A program made the position numbers and the translations under genes. 64,000 bases of DNA, from the NCBI GenBank assembly GCA_021234155.1, contig JAJEKV010000130.1, positions 344,508-408,507 of the forward strand, written 5' to 3'. Below are positions 31,573 to 43,363 of the stretch, in pieces. Source of the stretch: Isoetes taiwanensis (taxonomy: Eukaryota; Streptophyta; Lycopodiopsida; Isoetales; Isoetaceae). Below the pieces are notes generated by a model. It did not search any database. It was not told the DNA's origin and was given only the letters and a program-made list of their open reading frames with translations. The first letter of the stretch is position 1, and each line of letters opens with the position of its first letter.

Positions 31573-31885
31573 TCAGTTCCTTACGAACAATCCGCCAATG
31601 TAGAAGCGGTTGTCTTTAGTGACATCATCACTCTCATGTTTATCTGTACAAGGACCTTTTATCCTGCTAATACTATCTTCTGTAGATAGTATCTCCCAAT
31701 GAGAATCAAACACTACAAGCATCAGCCGACCATCAAATGAAAAAGATGTTGCTTTGATACTTGCTGAACTCATTGAAACTACGTAGTCCAAATCAGACGC
31801 AAGTTTTCCATGACCAAATTGGTCCAGCTTAAAATTAGACCACAACTTCATTCTGCCACATAGATCAGCTAGTAATAAAGTATAT
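31573..31885 (-). pseudogene. WD40 (rabconnectin-3-like) exon, part 2, downstream of the insertion
   Basis: Continues the exon broken at 40438-40443. After removal of one ATATAC copy the frame runs SEQYT-LLLADLCGRMKLW. It then reads SFSFDGRLMLVVFDSHWEIL and RFYIGGLFVRN, which fit beta-propeller strands and the GGLF motif of plant rabconnectin-3-like proteins. WDR7/rabconnectin proteins act with the V-ATPase on endomembranes; the plant role is less clear. No stop interrupts this part. Confidence 0.55.
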
Positions 31886-31929
31886 TCCTGGGGGGTGCAG
31901 CTAATGTAAGGTCTATATGGCATGTGCGT

Positions 31930-32170
31930 GCACAGGGTTAAAGTAAAAGGCCCTTATACGGTTAAAAATCCACAAAAAAACCCCCTTATACGGAATTTTT
32001 TAGAAACTCTAGATATACCCCCTACCATATACGTACGCTGAGTTCTATAAATTCCTTCAAACCCCCTACCATATTTGTACAATGAGTTTTCTAAATTCAA
32101 CCAAACCCCTTACCATATTTTTATAATCGGTTTCATAAATTTAGAGCAGGACCTCATCTATAAGCGCTAC
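31930..32170. repeat. Subterminal repeats of the 8.5-kb element
   Basis: Repeated CCCTTATACGG (31949, 31983) and ACCCCCTACCATAT followed by TGAGTT (about 32020, 32063, 32106). Similar CCCCCTAACGTA and TACGTATACGTACGG motifs lie near the other end (40260-40360). They may be transposase binding sites. Confidence 0.55.
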
Positions 32171-32499
32171 AAAGCCCGTCCACAAGTGCCCTCAATCGGG
32201 CCTCAATCAAATTATTAGTAGGGGTTGTGTATATAGTTGACTACTTGATTGAATGGGTTGAGTATTAAGTAGATTTAAAGGTTTAACTTTCGGGCTTAAC
32301 TTGGGGACGAAGGACAATCATAACCCTCGAGGTGAAACATATCCGTGAACCATTGGCTTTATCACGTGAACCATTGGCTTCTTCTAAGGGTTGCACTTGG
32401 AACGTTTTTCAAGATAGAATTTTTCACATTTGAATATCAATGGTTTAATTGAACTATTAGTTTGAAGGTCAGAATTCTTGGTCCATTGGGGAGCAATCT

Positions 32500-33260
32500 T
32501 GAGAGTGCTTAGCATAGTATGATTTTACAAGTATTCAGCTTTGTTAGATACTAGCTATAAAAATAAACACTTGATACTACCACTTGAACTAGTTATAAAA
32601 ACAAGGCCACTAACTTATATTGAGACCACTAACTTATTGGATATAACTTATGTTCAAACGTTTATCTTTATATTGAGACCCTAACTTATCCATATTAACT
32701 TAATATCTACCACTAACTTATTGGATTTCTATGAATACTTTCATAAGTTATTGGATAACTTTTATTGGATTATAAGTTTATATTGGATAACTTATGTTCA
32801 AACTAACTTTATGTCCAATATTGAGACCCTACTTATCTTTAATTTATGTTCAATGTTTAACTTATTGGATATAACTTATTGGATATAACTTATGTTCAAA
32901 TGTTTATCTTTATATTGATACCCCTTTGTGAACAGTTGCTTAACCATTAACTACTCAACAATCTTTTTGAGAGTTGCCCTATAAAATTGTTGGCCAAGTA
33001 CTGCGGTACATTACAAAGTGTCCACGTCAAGAAAATGAGAAAGATACTTAAATCGTCATGGTTTCAATTATACCTTTGTCATTTGTCACATGCATTAAGC
33101 TGCTTAACCATTAACTTCTCAACCATTAAGCGCTTAACCATTAACTTAACCATTTGTCAACTTTGCATTAAGCTGCTTAACCATTAACTTCGGTGACCAT
33201 TAAGCTGCTTAACCATTAACTTCTCAACAATCTTTTTGAGAGTTGCCCTATCAAATTGTT
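32500..33260. repeat. AT-rich degenerate tandem repeats
   Basis: Multiple copies of TTGGATATAACTTATGTTCAAA with TATATTGAGACC (32590-32930), and of TTAACCATTAACTTCTCAAC (33095-33235). A longer block with CAATCTTTTTGAGAGTTGCC occurs at 32960 and 33228. Confidence 0.65.
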
Positions 33261-33349
33261 GGCCAATTACTGCGGTGTTTTGTGCAATAAGTGTCCGTCC
33301 TAAGAAATGAGAAAGTACTTAAATCATCATGGTTTCAATTATATCTCTT

Positions 33350-33660
33350 GTCATTTGTCACATCACGGACACTAATACCTAACGAACTTTGTCACATGCC
33401 CATTTGCATAACTTATACAATTTGCAAACAAACATACAAGTATTTTTACTGTGTAATTTGTCACATGTAGACACTATAATACCTGTGAACTTTGTCACAT
33501 GCCCGACTCACTGAAATATAATTTGCAAACAAACATACAAGTATTTTCTCTTTGTAATTTGTCACATCACGGAATCTTGTAATACCAGTTGAACTTTGTC
33601 ACATGCCCAGTGAAGTTATACAATTTGCAAACAAACATGCAAGTATTTTCTTACAAATTG
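33350..33660. repeat. About 100-bp tandem repeat, three units
   Basis: Each unit contains GAACTTTGTCACATGCCC, then ATACAATTTGCAAACAAACA, then CAAGTATTTT and TGTAATTTGTCACAT. Units start near 33357, 33462 and 33556. Confidence 0.75.
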
Positions 33661-34518
33661 GAGCCGCATGCAGCCATGCTAGAGCAAAGCTAAAAATCAG
33701 CATAAGCTGTGAAGCTTAGAACCCATAACGAGGAGCAACAACTGCAAAATGACCAGCAAATGAAACATAAAATAAAATTTGATATCATTATAGTAGAAGA
33801 ATATATCATTATGAAAACAAACTACCTTTCTTGGTCTTAATTTGTATCATCTTTTGGGACGCTTCCCTTTGGCCTCGTAAAATGTTCAAGCGGTTAGCTT
33901 CTTCACCATAAGCAAGTTGTGGCAAAGATATTACTTACGAGAATTCACAAACTCATCAAACTTTGTCTTGTCACTTTGGACAATGCATATTTGTTATTAG
34001 AAGAACTGAATTTTAAATTGGCAAGGGAAATCACACTTTCTAACTCTATGATTTGGTTCTCCGGCAAGTCATATGTGTACCTTGGCGGCGGGAATCTCCA
34101 GCCACCGATCACAAACTTTATACCAAGCCATGTTCACCTCGACAAGATAAGGCGGCCTATTAAGCCAAGTCAACGACCTCACGTGTCTCTTTCCATGACC
34201 TACTAATTTTCTTCCCTCATGCTAAGCACCGACCAATATACCAAGCGGACTTCAAGGTCTTACGGTTTTTCTTCTCAAGCCTTGCACTTCTTCTATTTCT
34301 CTCTTGTCCTACTTCAATTTCAAAGTAGGCATTTTGCATCAACTGCCTATACCTAAGCTTCGTTAGATTGCATCAATCTCAAATGGACCCTTCACTTTTC
34401 AAAAACCTAGATTTAACCTTGGTCAATCGTCCTTTGGCACCATGGATTGCCATTGAGTTGACTTACTAATGTGCTCTTGCAAATAGCATTCCCATCCATC
34501 ATCACATGATGTTGCACC

Positions 34519-35024
34519 TTATGCTTTAATCCTTCCTGTAGAGTCTACCATCTCGTCAAATACATGTCTCAATTGGGATTGATCAGCTGCAACCTCGTCA
34601 TCCTCGATGCTTGAGGCGGGTGGCAGCTCAAACTCATCACACTTCGTCGATGGTTGGACTTGCATCGGCCACTTCATGTGCAACTGGAAGAATTTCTCTT
34701 GCGACCAAGGTTCTTCCCACCATTCAAAGCACCCGCCTTTGGCTCCATTCCACAATCCTTGCAAAGAGATTGTGCATTTCTAAATCCTACCTTTAGCAAT
34801 CCTATGATGAGTTCATACAGAGCCACACTCTATAATCTGCGGATCGACTTCTTCAATAGGAACCGACCAGCAAACAAACTTTCTAACTTAGCCCGGATAT
34901 TTTCCATCTTTGCGTGTGCTTTGGGAAAAAGCAAATCGGCTTGTGCTTGATATTCGCCTACTACGTTCAATGCCCACAAGACTATGGAGAAGGTCTGCTC
35001 CGTCATAACCACGCTCGTTCCCAA
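34519..35024 (-). pseudogene. Transposase-like C-terminal fragment
   Basis: Minus-strand frames read MTEQTFSIVLWALNVVGEYQ, KAHAKMENIRAKLESL, then CKDCGMEPK-like and PASSIEDDEVAADQSQLRH. It lies downstream on the same strand as the 35.7-36.6 kb transposase-like segments. It is probably the C-terminal part of that protein; no motif identifies it firmly. Confidence 0.35.
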
Positions 35025-35663
35025 CCATACCTCCTACTTTAGAAAAGAAATTTTTCACAACAATCGCTGCCTGTTAAGTCAAGAGGGCAGCTAGTTTGGG
35101 AAAAGAATCTCTAAAATACTTTACCAATAACACCACGAAATGGCATGATATCTCCCACATCTAAAAAAGTTTGTTGGCTGATGAAATTCTCCTTCACGAG
35201 AATAAGCGAGGGTGGTTAACCAACCACAATCTCCACAATCTGGTTTTAAAAGAAAGAACACATTATAAATGACTTCTAAAAAGCACGTTAACAACTAGAA
35301 ACTTACCTAAAGAAGAAGGCAAGGCGTCGGTTGCGGCTTCCACTTTCGGGCTGCCGGATCCTTGTATTGGGGATAAGAAAACATCTATGTATAGCGCAAC
35401 TACCACGAGATAAATTTACTGTTCCAAGGTTATTTTTCTCTTTTTTTTCTGCTGTTCTCTTCTCTCAAAAATGGGAGACATTTCGAACACTACGACTTGC
35501 AAGTGGTTGTGCGACTCCCCAATTTTGGCGATCCACCCGCTTCATATCAGAGCTCTAATCCGTGTTCCTTCCCAAATGTCTCAAAAACCACCCAAATATC
35601 GTTTAAGGTGACCAACCATTTTCCCAAGTAAAGTCGCCTTGAAGCATTATCTAGGGGCGTTAA

Positions 35664-36633
35664 CTAATTTCTTACCATTATGTATGTAATCTTGATCATG
35701 CAAACCGATAATACTTCCAAAATCACTTCTCGTTTTCCCTTTAAAACCCAACCTGCCCATGGAATATGAAATGAGGAATCGGGACTACAATAATCTTCAA
35801 TCATGCATTTTCGTCTCCTACCATCACCATCACTAGCATGGCCAATTAAAGGGCCAAGAACTCCCTCGACATGTTTTACGCCATAAAAGTTGTATCTGGC
35901 GCCATTGGTGCCAATAAACACTTGCATCGAACTTGTTGCAAGTTGGTTGAATTGCCGGCTACAAAGTCGAGGTAGCTTAGGATGTAGAGGGTTCACTATT
36001 ATCCACACGAGCATAATGTGCAATTGCACATTCATCATAGGCTCTACTTATATTTGAGAAGCCTTCAGCGCCTTCTCAACCTCTACCACAAAAAATTCAT
36101 CACAAGAATGGTCTGTTTCAGCCCACAGAAACCATTCAATACATCATCCCGAGCATTCCACCTAACTGATCTCTTAACAACGGTTTCATCTTCAGCAGCC
36201 AAGCATGGTACCTTGCACGGTGGACAAAAACCTAGATGTTCCATCTTTTTTTTTATATGTTTTGGCCAGCATCTCAAAATTCTCTTCGCGTATCCCAACC
36301 CTGTATTGATGTTGGGTTCTACATCTTCGTTTTGTGGTGGAAATATGGGGTCCCCCAAAATTAGTGCTGAGGAAGTCATGCATTCTAGCACCACCCCATA
36401 TCTTCACAATTTCAAATATTTGTTTGGTGGTCTCATGATATCTCTTTTGCACACCAGGCTTGTTCAAATTGGAAGCTAAATCTACCAAAAAATTCCAAAG
36501 CCCTGCCTTTCCTTCGAACTTCCCATTCTTGTAAGCTTCTTCGATGTCCTGAGAATTTTGAGATGTCCTTCCTCTTCATAGGTCGATCACGGCTCCACGT
36601 AAAAGTCCTTGCCTTGATCGAAGAGCAAGACAT
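35664..36633 (-). pseudogene. Unclassified DDE-type transposase core fragments
   Basis: In gene order: NLNKPGVQKRYHETTKQIFE, ARMHDFLSTNFGGP, CLAAEDETVVKRSVRW with DVLNGFCG, and VEGVLGPLIGHASDGDGRRR followed by GWVLKGKR. I recall the combination of a DET...GFCG block and a GHASDGDxRRR block from transposon proteins of seed-free plants and invertebrates, but cannot name the superfamily. Asp/Glu in these blocks are candidate catalytic residues. Frames shift at least three times, so the gene is broken. Confidence 0.5.
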
Positions 36634-37192
36634 CTCACGCTAAGAAAAAAGCATTCCTTCTTCAAGCTCTTAAAATCTTTGCTTTGCCCGTAGTTTGAGC
36701 TTGATGAAGGAGCTCACCTGCTGTAAAATAGCCAAGTCTGATACACGACTTGGTGGACCTATGGCCTCTCCCTACAATCTTTTGTTTTTGCCTGAACACC
36801 CTCATCCTAAAGTCCCTTTCTTTTGGAATGGAGGCACAAGGCTTGCATTGGTAACTTTCATGGGCAGATGAGAAACGAAGACAACCGTCATGCCGAAATG
36901 TTCCGAGAAGCCTGGAATGCTAATCCTGACATGTGGCTCACTATACCAATTCCCTCCACGCTTAATATCACCCAAAAAAGGCTTTATATCTATGGTTCGA
37001 CTATTATATCTGTAACTACCTTGCCAGAACCCCCAACATAAATTTAAATATCCTGGATTTACAATCTTATAAATTAGCGGGATTGGACCACTATTCCTAT
37101 TTCTTACAATCTTAACGACTTACAACCCCTTGCAGCACTTGATCCTTCTCCACTTGACCCTGCTCCGCTTGTGCCATCGCTGCTACTTGACA

Positions 37193-37390
37193 CTATTGAC
37201 CAACAAAATAAGTTAAACATTGAACATAAATAAAGCAGTGCCTAAGCTGAAAAACCTTACCTCGTGGCATGAAAGTGAACAATGATTTCTGATTTGCCTC
37301 TAGAGTGGAGAACTTAGATGGGCGACCAGGTTTTTTTCTATTGTCTTCATATTTCTTAACATGAGCTTGGGATGTAATATGTTCTCTCAC
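37193..37390 (-). pseudogene. Transposase-like zinc-finger region
   Basis: Reads REHITSQAHVKKYEDNRKKP, then GRPSKFSTLEANQKSL and FTFMPRG. The H-x5-H pattern with an upstream Cys pair (FCRECNSTYGN at about 39.2 kb, separated by intron-like sequence) resembles a BED-type zinc finger at the N-terminus of DNA transposases. It lies 5' of the core at 35.7-36.6 kb on the same strand. Confidence 0.4.
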
Positions 37391-37399
37391 TGATACTAT

Positions 37400-39090
37400 G
37401 ATATCACCTGTAAAAAGACAAATCTTTATATTAGGTCCACAAAGCTAGAAATTATTGCTCATGAATAAGTCTGCCATGATCTATTGCTCCAATGCTTGAA
37501 CATGCTTTCAAAACGCTCAAAAATGTTATCTCATTCGGCTGGTCTGTCACCTCATTGTTTGAATAAATTCGGTGTAAATTAAGTGAAATAATAATATTTC
37601 TGCCTTTGGCAGATGAGTCAAAGCCCAGGATGATAGCCAAGATGAGCTTCACATTGTTTGTTGATCATCGTCATTGTTCTCATGTTTGAATTTTTTGCGG
37701 AAAGTTCCCGCAGCCTTTATCCACAAATATCCGAACCAAGGCACTTGGCATTACGGCAAGCTATGCGAAGCTTCGGAGAAAATGATCCAATAAAATTACT
37801 AACATGCACACTGTAAGTGAAGTTGCATGCACGAAGTGTCTTGTCATTCTTTACAATGTAAGTCAATAAAGCATTCATCAAATGCACCCAACTTCGTTTC
37901 AAGCTGGAAAGCTATGAAGCGACCACTGCATGACTAGGCGAGACCTGCATGACTAGATGCAAAAGAAGATCCACATTTCTTGACCCGGTGAACCTTACGC
38001 CCGGCCCGGTGAACTTTGATTTCTTCGACCTCCTCAAGATGTACTTTCCTACCATTTATGACATCAAATATCTCATGAAGTTCGTGACAACCTTCATGGT
38101 GGACTCAACCGTCTTCCTGAAATACTTGAGGTTGAAAGAATAGGAGCCGCCATCGCCTGGTCAAGATGCGGCGATCTTCTCACTTCGATGGGGCCTTGCA
38201 CATTTCAATTTCATTTGGCGGGGGTGTTTTAGTGAATCTGGAGAAGTATGCAGGTGTTCTATTCTGCTGGGCGTCGACAAGAATGATGCTTGAGTCGATA
38301 TTTATCAACCTTGTAAGTTTACCTTGCAATTTAGAATCACGATGCTGGGGCTGATGCTATTTAGGATAAGTTCATTAGCAAGAAACCAGAGTAATTAGAA
38401 GTCCCTTTAGACATGCGGATGCAAATTAACCACTAGTGCTAGTTTCCCTCCCTTCACGCTTCTAAGTTTCAGTCCTCTTGTTGGTGGTTAAATCTTGCCT
38501 GCAGTCTGCTCCACCGCAATGAGATCTGCTCCCCGCAACAGATCTACTCCATTTCCTTGCCATTCCAGCGGATCCGCATGGGAAAAGATAGAAACCTATG
38601 GGACTGCATTGATTGGGCATGGGGCGAAATTTAAAACTTCGAGAAAGTTTTTGGCACATCGACCATTAAAACTCCAACAACAAATTATATTAAAACTCCA
38701 ACATATAAAGTATCATGCTTCATATAAAAGAGAGAAAAGAGGGTTTAAAAAGTTTTAAACCCCTTGAGCAAATGTCGCGAGGGTGATGAGGATCTTCTTG
38801 AGGTTCTTTGTAGTCTCCAACGGATGGGGTGTATAGCGAGAATGAAGTGCCATTTTCCATTGACCATTTCAAGCTTCTCGCCCTCCATCAAGTCTTGAAC
38901 TTTTTTTATTGGCTTCAATGCAAATTGTTCACGTTCTTACGTGCATCAAATCAATAGGAAATAGTTAAGAAATAGAATGTTATGGATCAAATAGTTCCCA
39001 AAGTTTACAATTTTTATTTCCAACAATGAGCTAAACAATCCAAAAAAATCTTGACTGCCAGGGGCACCAAGACTTTCATCTTCTTTCACC
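37400..39090. other. Interior of the 8.5-kb element, no gene recognised
   Basis: Short open frames only (60-90 codons). None shows a domain; may be introns of the transposase gene. Confidence 0.4.
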
Positions 39091-39351
39091 CTAGCAAAAT
39101 ATTTGTCGAGATGGGCCTTGGTTTTGCAATGCGAAGAAAGAAGTTATACCACATATCTTCACTACATTTCCATATGTACTATTACATTCCCGACAAAATA
39201 TTTTGAACACGGCTTTCCCATCCCTAAATTCATGAAGTGAGCTCAAACTTATCATGCATTGTTGATTGCGCATAAGTTTGCTCTTTGCATTATCTAGGCG
39301 TCGTCTTTGAGCTGCTACTTCTCGGTGTTTTGCAAGCTTTGATTGCATCAT
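39091..39351 (-). pseudogene. Transposase-like N-terminal Cys-rich fragment
   Basis: Encodes a basic helical start (KLAKHREVAAQRRRLDNAKS) then FKIFCRECNSTYGNVVKICG. Probably the 5' part of the same transposase gene. Confidence 0.35.
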
Positions 39352-39949
39352 AGTGACCTCTCTAGAGCCATCAACAAAAGTTGCAATCGAGTGTATTAAT
39401 CGTCATGGCTGCAATGAAATGAGGAAAAGCAAATATATTATGAATATCAGTTCTATACCTTGCATATGTTTTCGTGCGTGCTTTTTTGAAGAATTCGTTA
39501 TCACAACATCAATGCGGTTTGGGTCCAGGGTTTCTTGGCAAGTGGTCGAGCACATTCATCCAAAGTTTCTTTGGGGATATCACATTCATTGGCATTGATT
39601 TGCTTCACATACGGGTTCACATCTGACTTGCCCAATACACGGTTATTTAGAAATGCAACTTCATTTGTATTTTCACGACAAAAATGCCTCTCTTCCCCGC
39701 CATTGAAATGGGAATCGTCGTAAACCCAAGAAACAAAAGTTTTTGCCCTTCAAGGCATCTAACTCATCTACTTCTATCTCTCTTGAACAACATCAGAATT
39801 ACAGTTTAGTGGGCAATGCACACCCCGATCTCGCCTTCTCTAGAAAATGAACACCGGCCTTATCAGTATCTTCTTTGCCATGCCAAATGTCGACCAAATG
39901 AGATTTACTTAGAGAACCATGGAAGAAGAGAATCTTTGACCATATTTCA

Positions 39950-40180
39950 TAACCGAATACCCGAACTGAAATGCCAAATGCTGACCAAATGAGATTTACT
40001 TAGAGAACTACTGGAAGAAGAGAATACTGACCGGAATACTGCAACTGAATACCCGAACTGAAGAAGTGAATACTGCAACTGAGACCCGAACTGAAGAAGT
40101 GAATACTGCAACTGAGACCCGAACTGAGACTGGAAGAGCCCGTGGAAGAGACGCCTAATGCCACATGCCGGAAAGCTCCC
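39950..40180. repeat. Short direct repeats near the right end of the 8.5-kb element
   Basis: GAGATTTACTTAGAGAAC occurs at about 39900 and 39990. GAATACTGCAACTGA with ACCCGAACTGAAGAAGT recurs about three times at 40020-40120. No coding value. Confidence 0.6.
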
Positions 40181-40437
40181 AAGAGCTTTCGAATGCTAGA
40201 AGCGCAGACCGCCCGATCGGGAGCCCTCGAAGATTACTCGAACAAAAAAAAAAAAACAATACCCCTAACGTATACGAAAAAATTGGGGGTAGACTATTGC
40301 ATCCTACCCCCTAACGTAGGTACACATTTTTGGTCCCTTATGTCACCCGTACGTATACGTACGGAAATACCACCAAATAAACCCCCTTCCGTACACGCAC
40401 GTATTTCATACGGTCCCATTGTGTGCACCCCCCGGGA

Positions 40438-41085
40438 GTATATTGTTCTGATCTTAAATGAGGAACAATCCTGATTGTGTGTATAGGACCCGATGCTAGT
40501 GGGCCATGAAATACAACTTGTAAAACAACAAGAATCATTGTACCCAGAATTATTACCACTCTCTTCCAAAGTAGCCTGCTCTGATTTCTAAATTCAGCCG
40601 CTATAGAGCCAGCGTCGTCGCCTTCATAATCATTTCCATCTAGGTCCATGCCCAGATGCAGAGCTGAACTCAGCAGAGTAAGAGATAGCAACACAAGAAT
40701 TATTGCCATAAAAGGAACATAAGGCTGCAGGATATGATACCCAGGAAGGTAACTACTTTCTATACATACAACGACCAGTGCCAGCATCCCATGTGCACAC
40801 ACCACCATCAACACTCAGACTAATGACAATAGATTCTGTGGCCCCCTGAGAATTGTTCACCACAGCATTGACATGTCTGTCCAAATCAACAATAGCTGCA
40901 GTATGTCCACGCTCCAGAGCTCCTGCTATCAGCCAAATCCACAGGCATAAGGGCTTACCCATTTGGAACACGGACAAATGGCACAACATGAGCTCTTCCA
41001 GAAACATCAAGTAAAATAAACTTTGACATAAGATTTTTAAAAAGGTCGAATTCAGCTGGGAAGAAGTATCCAAACCTGCAGTCAA
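40438..41085 (-). pseudogene. WD40 (rabconnectin-3-like) gene, N-terminal coding part
   Basis: Reading toward lower coordinates: LLDVSGRAHVVPFVRVPNG, GHTAAIVDLDRHVN with SLSVDGGVCTWDAGTGRC (a WD repeat ending in W-D), then RKLPSWVSYPAALC in another frame, and VVFHGPLASGPIHTIR, LRSEQYT up to the insertion. RKLPPWV, VFHGxLxxGP and LLxAD-G-x-L are, from memory, landmarks of the Arabidopsis At4g11270-type WD40 protein. At least two one-base frameshifts (near 40810 and 40655) occur. The exon is broken at 40443 by the 8.5-kb element and continues at 31885. Either a pseudogene or affected by sequence errors. Confidence 0.55.
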
Positions 41086-41109
41086 CTGGTTAAATGAAAT
41101 ACGTTATAG

Positions 41110-41640
41110 ATTACACAGAATAACACCTACATTAGCCAGAAATATGGGCAAAACAGAATGATATGATCTTGCTAAATTGAAACTGTTGAAAAGAATAAGA
41201 GGCTGAATGAATGTCCCAGATATATAGAGTATCGCTATTTCCAGGATGGTCGGCTGCATAAACAAGCAATATAGTTCCTTGCAGCATCTCATGTAACTTG
41301 CTTGACTGTGCCCATTTGAGGAATTATTCTTTCTGCCTTTAGGGTATCAAGGGATACATGTGCCATGCATGCACCTTCATTAATTGAAATGAAACATAAA
41401 AACCATGGCTCATATGCCAGTTGGAGGCAGATAGAATTATCGAACAGGAGATACATGCTGTCGAAGAATAGCCAACAGACAACCACATGTTTTCTTGTTC
41501 TTCTGAGCTCTTTAGTTCATCAGCTCTGATGTCTTGTTCCTGCCCTTCTGCATTTACGTAGTGTATATTTCCTTCAATCAAGTTCTTAGCAACAAGACAA
41601 AGTGCACAAGTGGGTGTTTTTTTCCTAGTGGTGTACAAAA
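41110..41640 (-). pseudogene. WD40 gene segment, out of order, similar to 30.6-30.9 kb
   Basis: Contains CALCLVAKNLIEGNIHYVNA and DELKSSEEQENMWLSV, ACMAHVSLDTLKAERIIPQM, and in another frame LLVYAADHPGNSDTLYIWD. The TLYIWD block normally follows, not precedes, the coding part at 40.4-41.1 kb in rabconnectin-like proteins. The 41215-41500 stretch is duplicated at 30.6-30.9 kb. A partial tandem duplication of the gene is likely. Confidence 0.45.
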
Positions 41641-41755
41641 AAACGAAATTCAAGCACTAAATCAGCACCTTCATAGGTAACATGTGTGATCAGGGCTTCA
41701 CATTACCAATATGCTCATTATGTCATACATAACTAAAGAACATCCCAGTATTTTT

Positions 41756-41815
41756 TGAAGGGCAATGAAGGGCAATGAAGGGCAAGGGAAGGGCAATGAA
41801 GGGTAGCTTAAAGGG
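41756..41815. repeat. GGGCAATGAA short tandem repeat
   Basis: AAGGGCAATG repeats about four times (41758-41803). Probably intronic. Confidence 0.7.
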
Positions 41816-41854
41816 CAACCAACACCATATGTCCTGGACTGCTTTATTGTACAC

Positions 41855-42044
41855 CACCAATAAAAAAAGACCCAAGTCTCCAATAACGGACCTTTTGCCA
41901 TGTCCAGAAGAATATGGCACCGCTTCCAGGCTTATTGATTTGTGACGCTGCAACAAAGTGGGATCCAATGCAAGCTAGCGAATTTCCAGAAGAGGCGCAG
42001 GGCTTCAGATGGGAGATGGGAAGTCCAGATACTAAATCCCACAT
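41855..42044 (-). pseudogene. WD40 fragment, IPI3/WDR18-like
   Basis: Encodes MWDLVSGLPISHLKPCASSG, ACIGSHFVAASQINKPGSGA and IFFWTWQK before intron-like sequence. The C-W-D ... SxxAxxGSxFxAxSQ ... GxxxFWxWxK pattern resembles the start of plant IPI3/RID3 (WDR18) proteins, which act in pre-60S ribosome assembly. It might instead be a first exon of the neighbouring WD40 gene. Only one exon is visible. Confidence 0.4.
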
Positions 42045-42777
42045 ACCACATGATTATTTATATTGAGACAAGGAATTAACAAAATGTGCCATGAGCTAAA
42101 AAGAAAGAGATAGTAACATGACTAGTAATGGTGCAGCGTTGCTGGGCATAAGTTGGGAGCCTGTAAATATTTTGGCCGCAATGGCTTCCTAAAGGTTGGA
42201 AGCCTGTAAATATTTTGGCCGCAATGACTTTCTAAAGGTTTAACAACGCTAAAAAGAAGCATAATTCCTATAGTGTTGATTAGGGCGGGAATAGAAAATC
42301 GAAATGGCATTCAATACAAAATACTTTTGTAAATGTCAACTGAACTAAACTAATTAGTTTGTGACTTGCACGTGTGTTGTGTGTCAGAAGCAAAATTCCA
42401 AAACCAAATAGCATTCAATATAAAATACCATTGTAAAGTGAATAATAGACAGTGTGTATGGATGTGTATGCAATAAATGTTGAAAGGGTATTGGGTCGCA
42501 ATGAAGATAGCATGCAATAATAGCGATGTAATGCTTTATCTAATTCCCAAAGGTTCACAAACAATACCATGCATGTGCAACAATAGGAATATAATGGCTT
42601 TATCACAATGCCAGAAGGTTCACAATTGACAACACCATGCATGTAACAATACATTGTAGGTGGTTTATTGTCTAATTGTAGGTGGTTTATTGTCTACTGA
42701 GGGGCTACTATAAGTTGGCACAATCACAAAATCCATAGCGTACAAAATCTCAAGATACAATTTAAATAAAATATCTA

Positions 42778-42890
42778 GCATTATAACAGGGGGTTTTTTT
42801 TGTGATTTTATACGGTTTTTGGCATGGTTTTCATATGATTTCATGGGCGTATTGCATGAGGCATACTAATCAGTACATCTAGAGTGCACT
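42778..42890 (+). repeat. Dispersed repeat GCATTATAACAGGGGG, copy 1
   Basis: Shares about 110 bp with 60404-60520, including ATTTTATACG, TTTTTGGCATGGTTTTC and CTAGAGTG. Could be an end of a non-autonomous element. Confidence 0.65.
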
Positions 42891-43363
42891 AAGTTTTTGC
42901 ATGCAATTTGTGCTGTTTTTGTTTCATCCTCCTCAATGGTTAAGATCAGAGGGCTTACAAAGAAAGCCCTCTTTTAATTCAAAAAGATCCAAGGGCTTAT
43001 AATCAAAGCCCTTTTCTTTCATGCATTTCTTGCCTTGGTAATTCAATTTTTTTTTTTTAATAGAACCCATTGTATTTTAAGGAAGAAAAGGATGGGCCTC
43101 AAGCATCGAGAGAGAATTAAGAGAGACTTATTAGGGCTTCTTTGGCGGCTGCAGCAGCTCAGTAGCCGGATCAAGCGTTTGGCGTTAGTGCGGCTACAAT
43201 AGGCCAGAATCCAGGTAGGCTGCCGGATCAAGCCAGATCAACCCAGCCGTGGATCACCAGCACCTCTTCTTGCAAATAATGAACCCTGTCTTTCTCTGAA
43301 CTATGGGGTTTGTGAAATTTGTTCTAGTCTTCTAGTTTAGGCTGTGATAACATTAGTGAAAAT

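Larger units (their letters stand above)
31886..40437. mobile_element. 8,552-bp TIR transposon in a WD40 exon, 6-bp TSD
   Basis: Ends are TCCTGGGGGGTGCA at 31886 and TCCCGGGGGGTGCA on the minus strand at 40437, with weaker similarity for about 50 bp. The target duplication is GTATAT (31880-31885, 40438-40443). Removing the element keeps the exon open. Inside are subterminal CCCCCTACCATAT repeats, satellites at 32.5-33.7 kb and minus-strand fragments of a large transposase-like protein (34.5-39.4 kb). The superfamily is not identified. Confidence 0.75.

Noticed and set aside
33350..33660. CRISPR-like array
   Set aside because: Three degenerate 100-bp units without distinct repeats and spacers in a eukaryotic transposon; ordinary tandem repeat.
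40338..40814. Small membrane protein with two hydrophobic segments
   Set aside because: The hydrophobic stretches are a different-frame reading and a beta-strand region of the WD40 gene (VFHG motif); the C-terminus is transposon end sequence.
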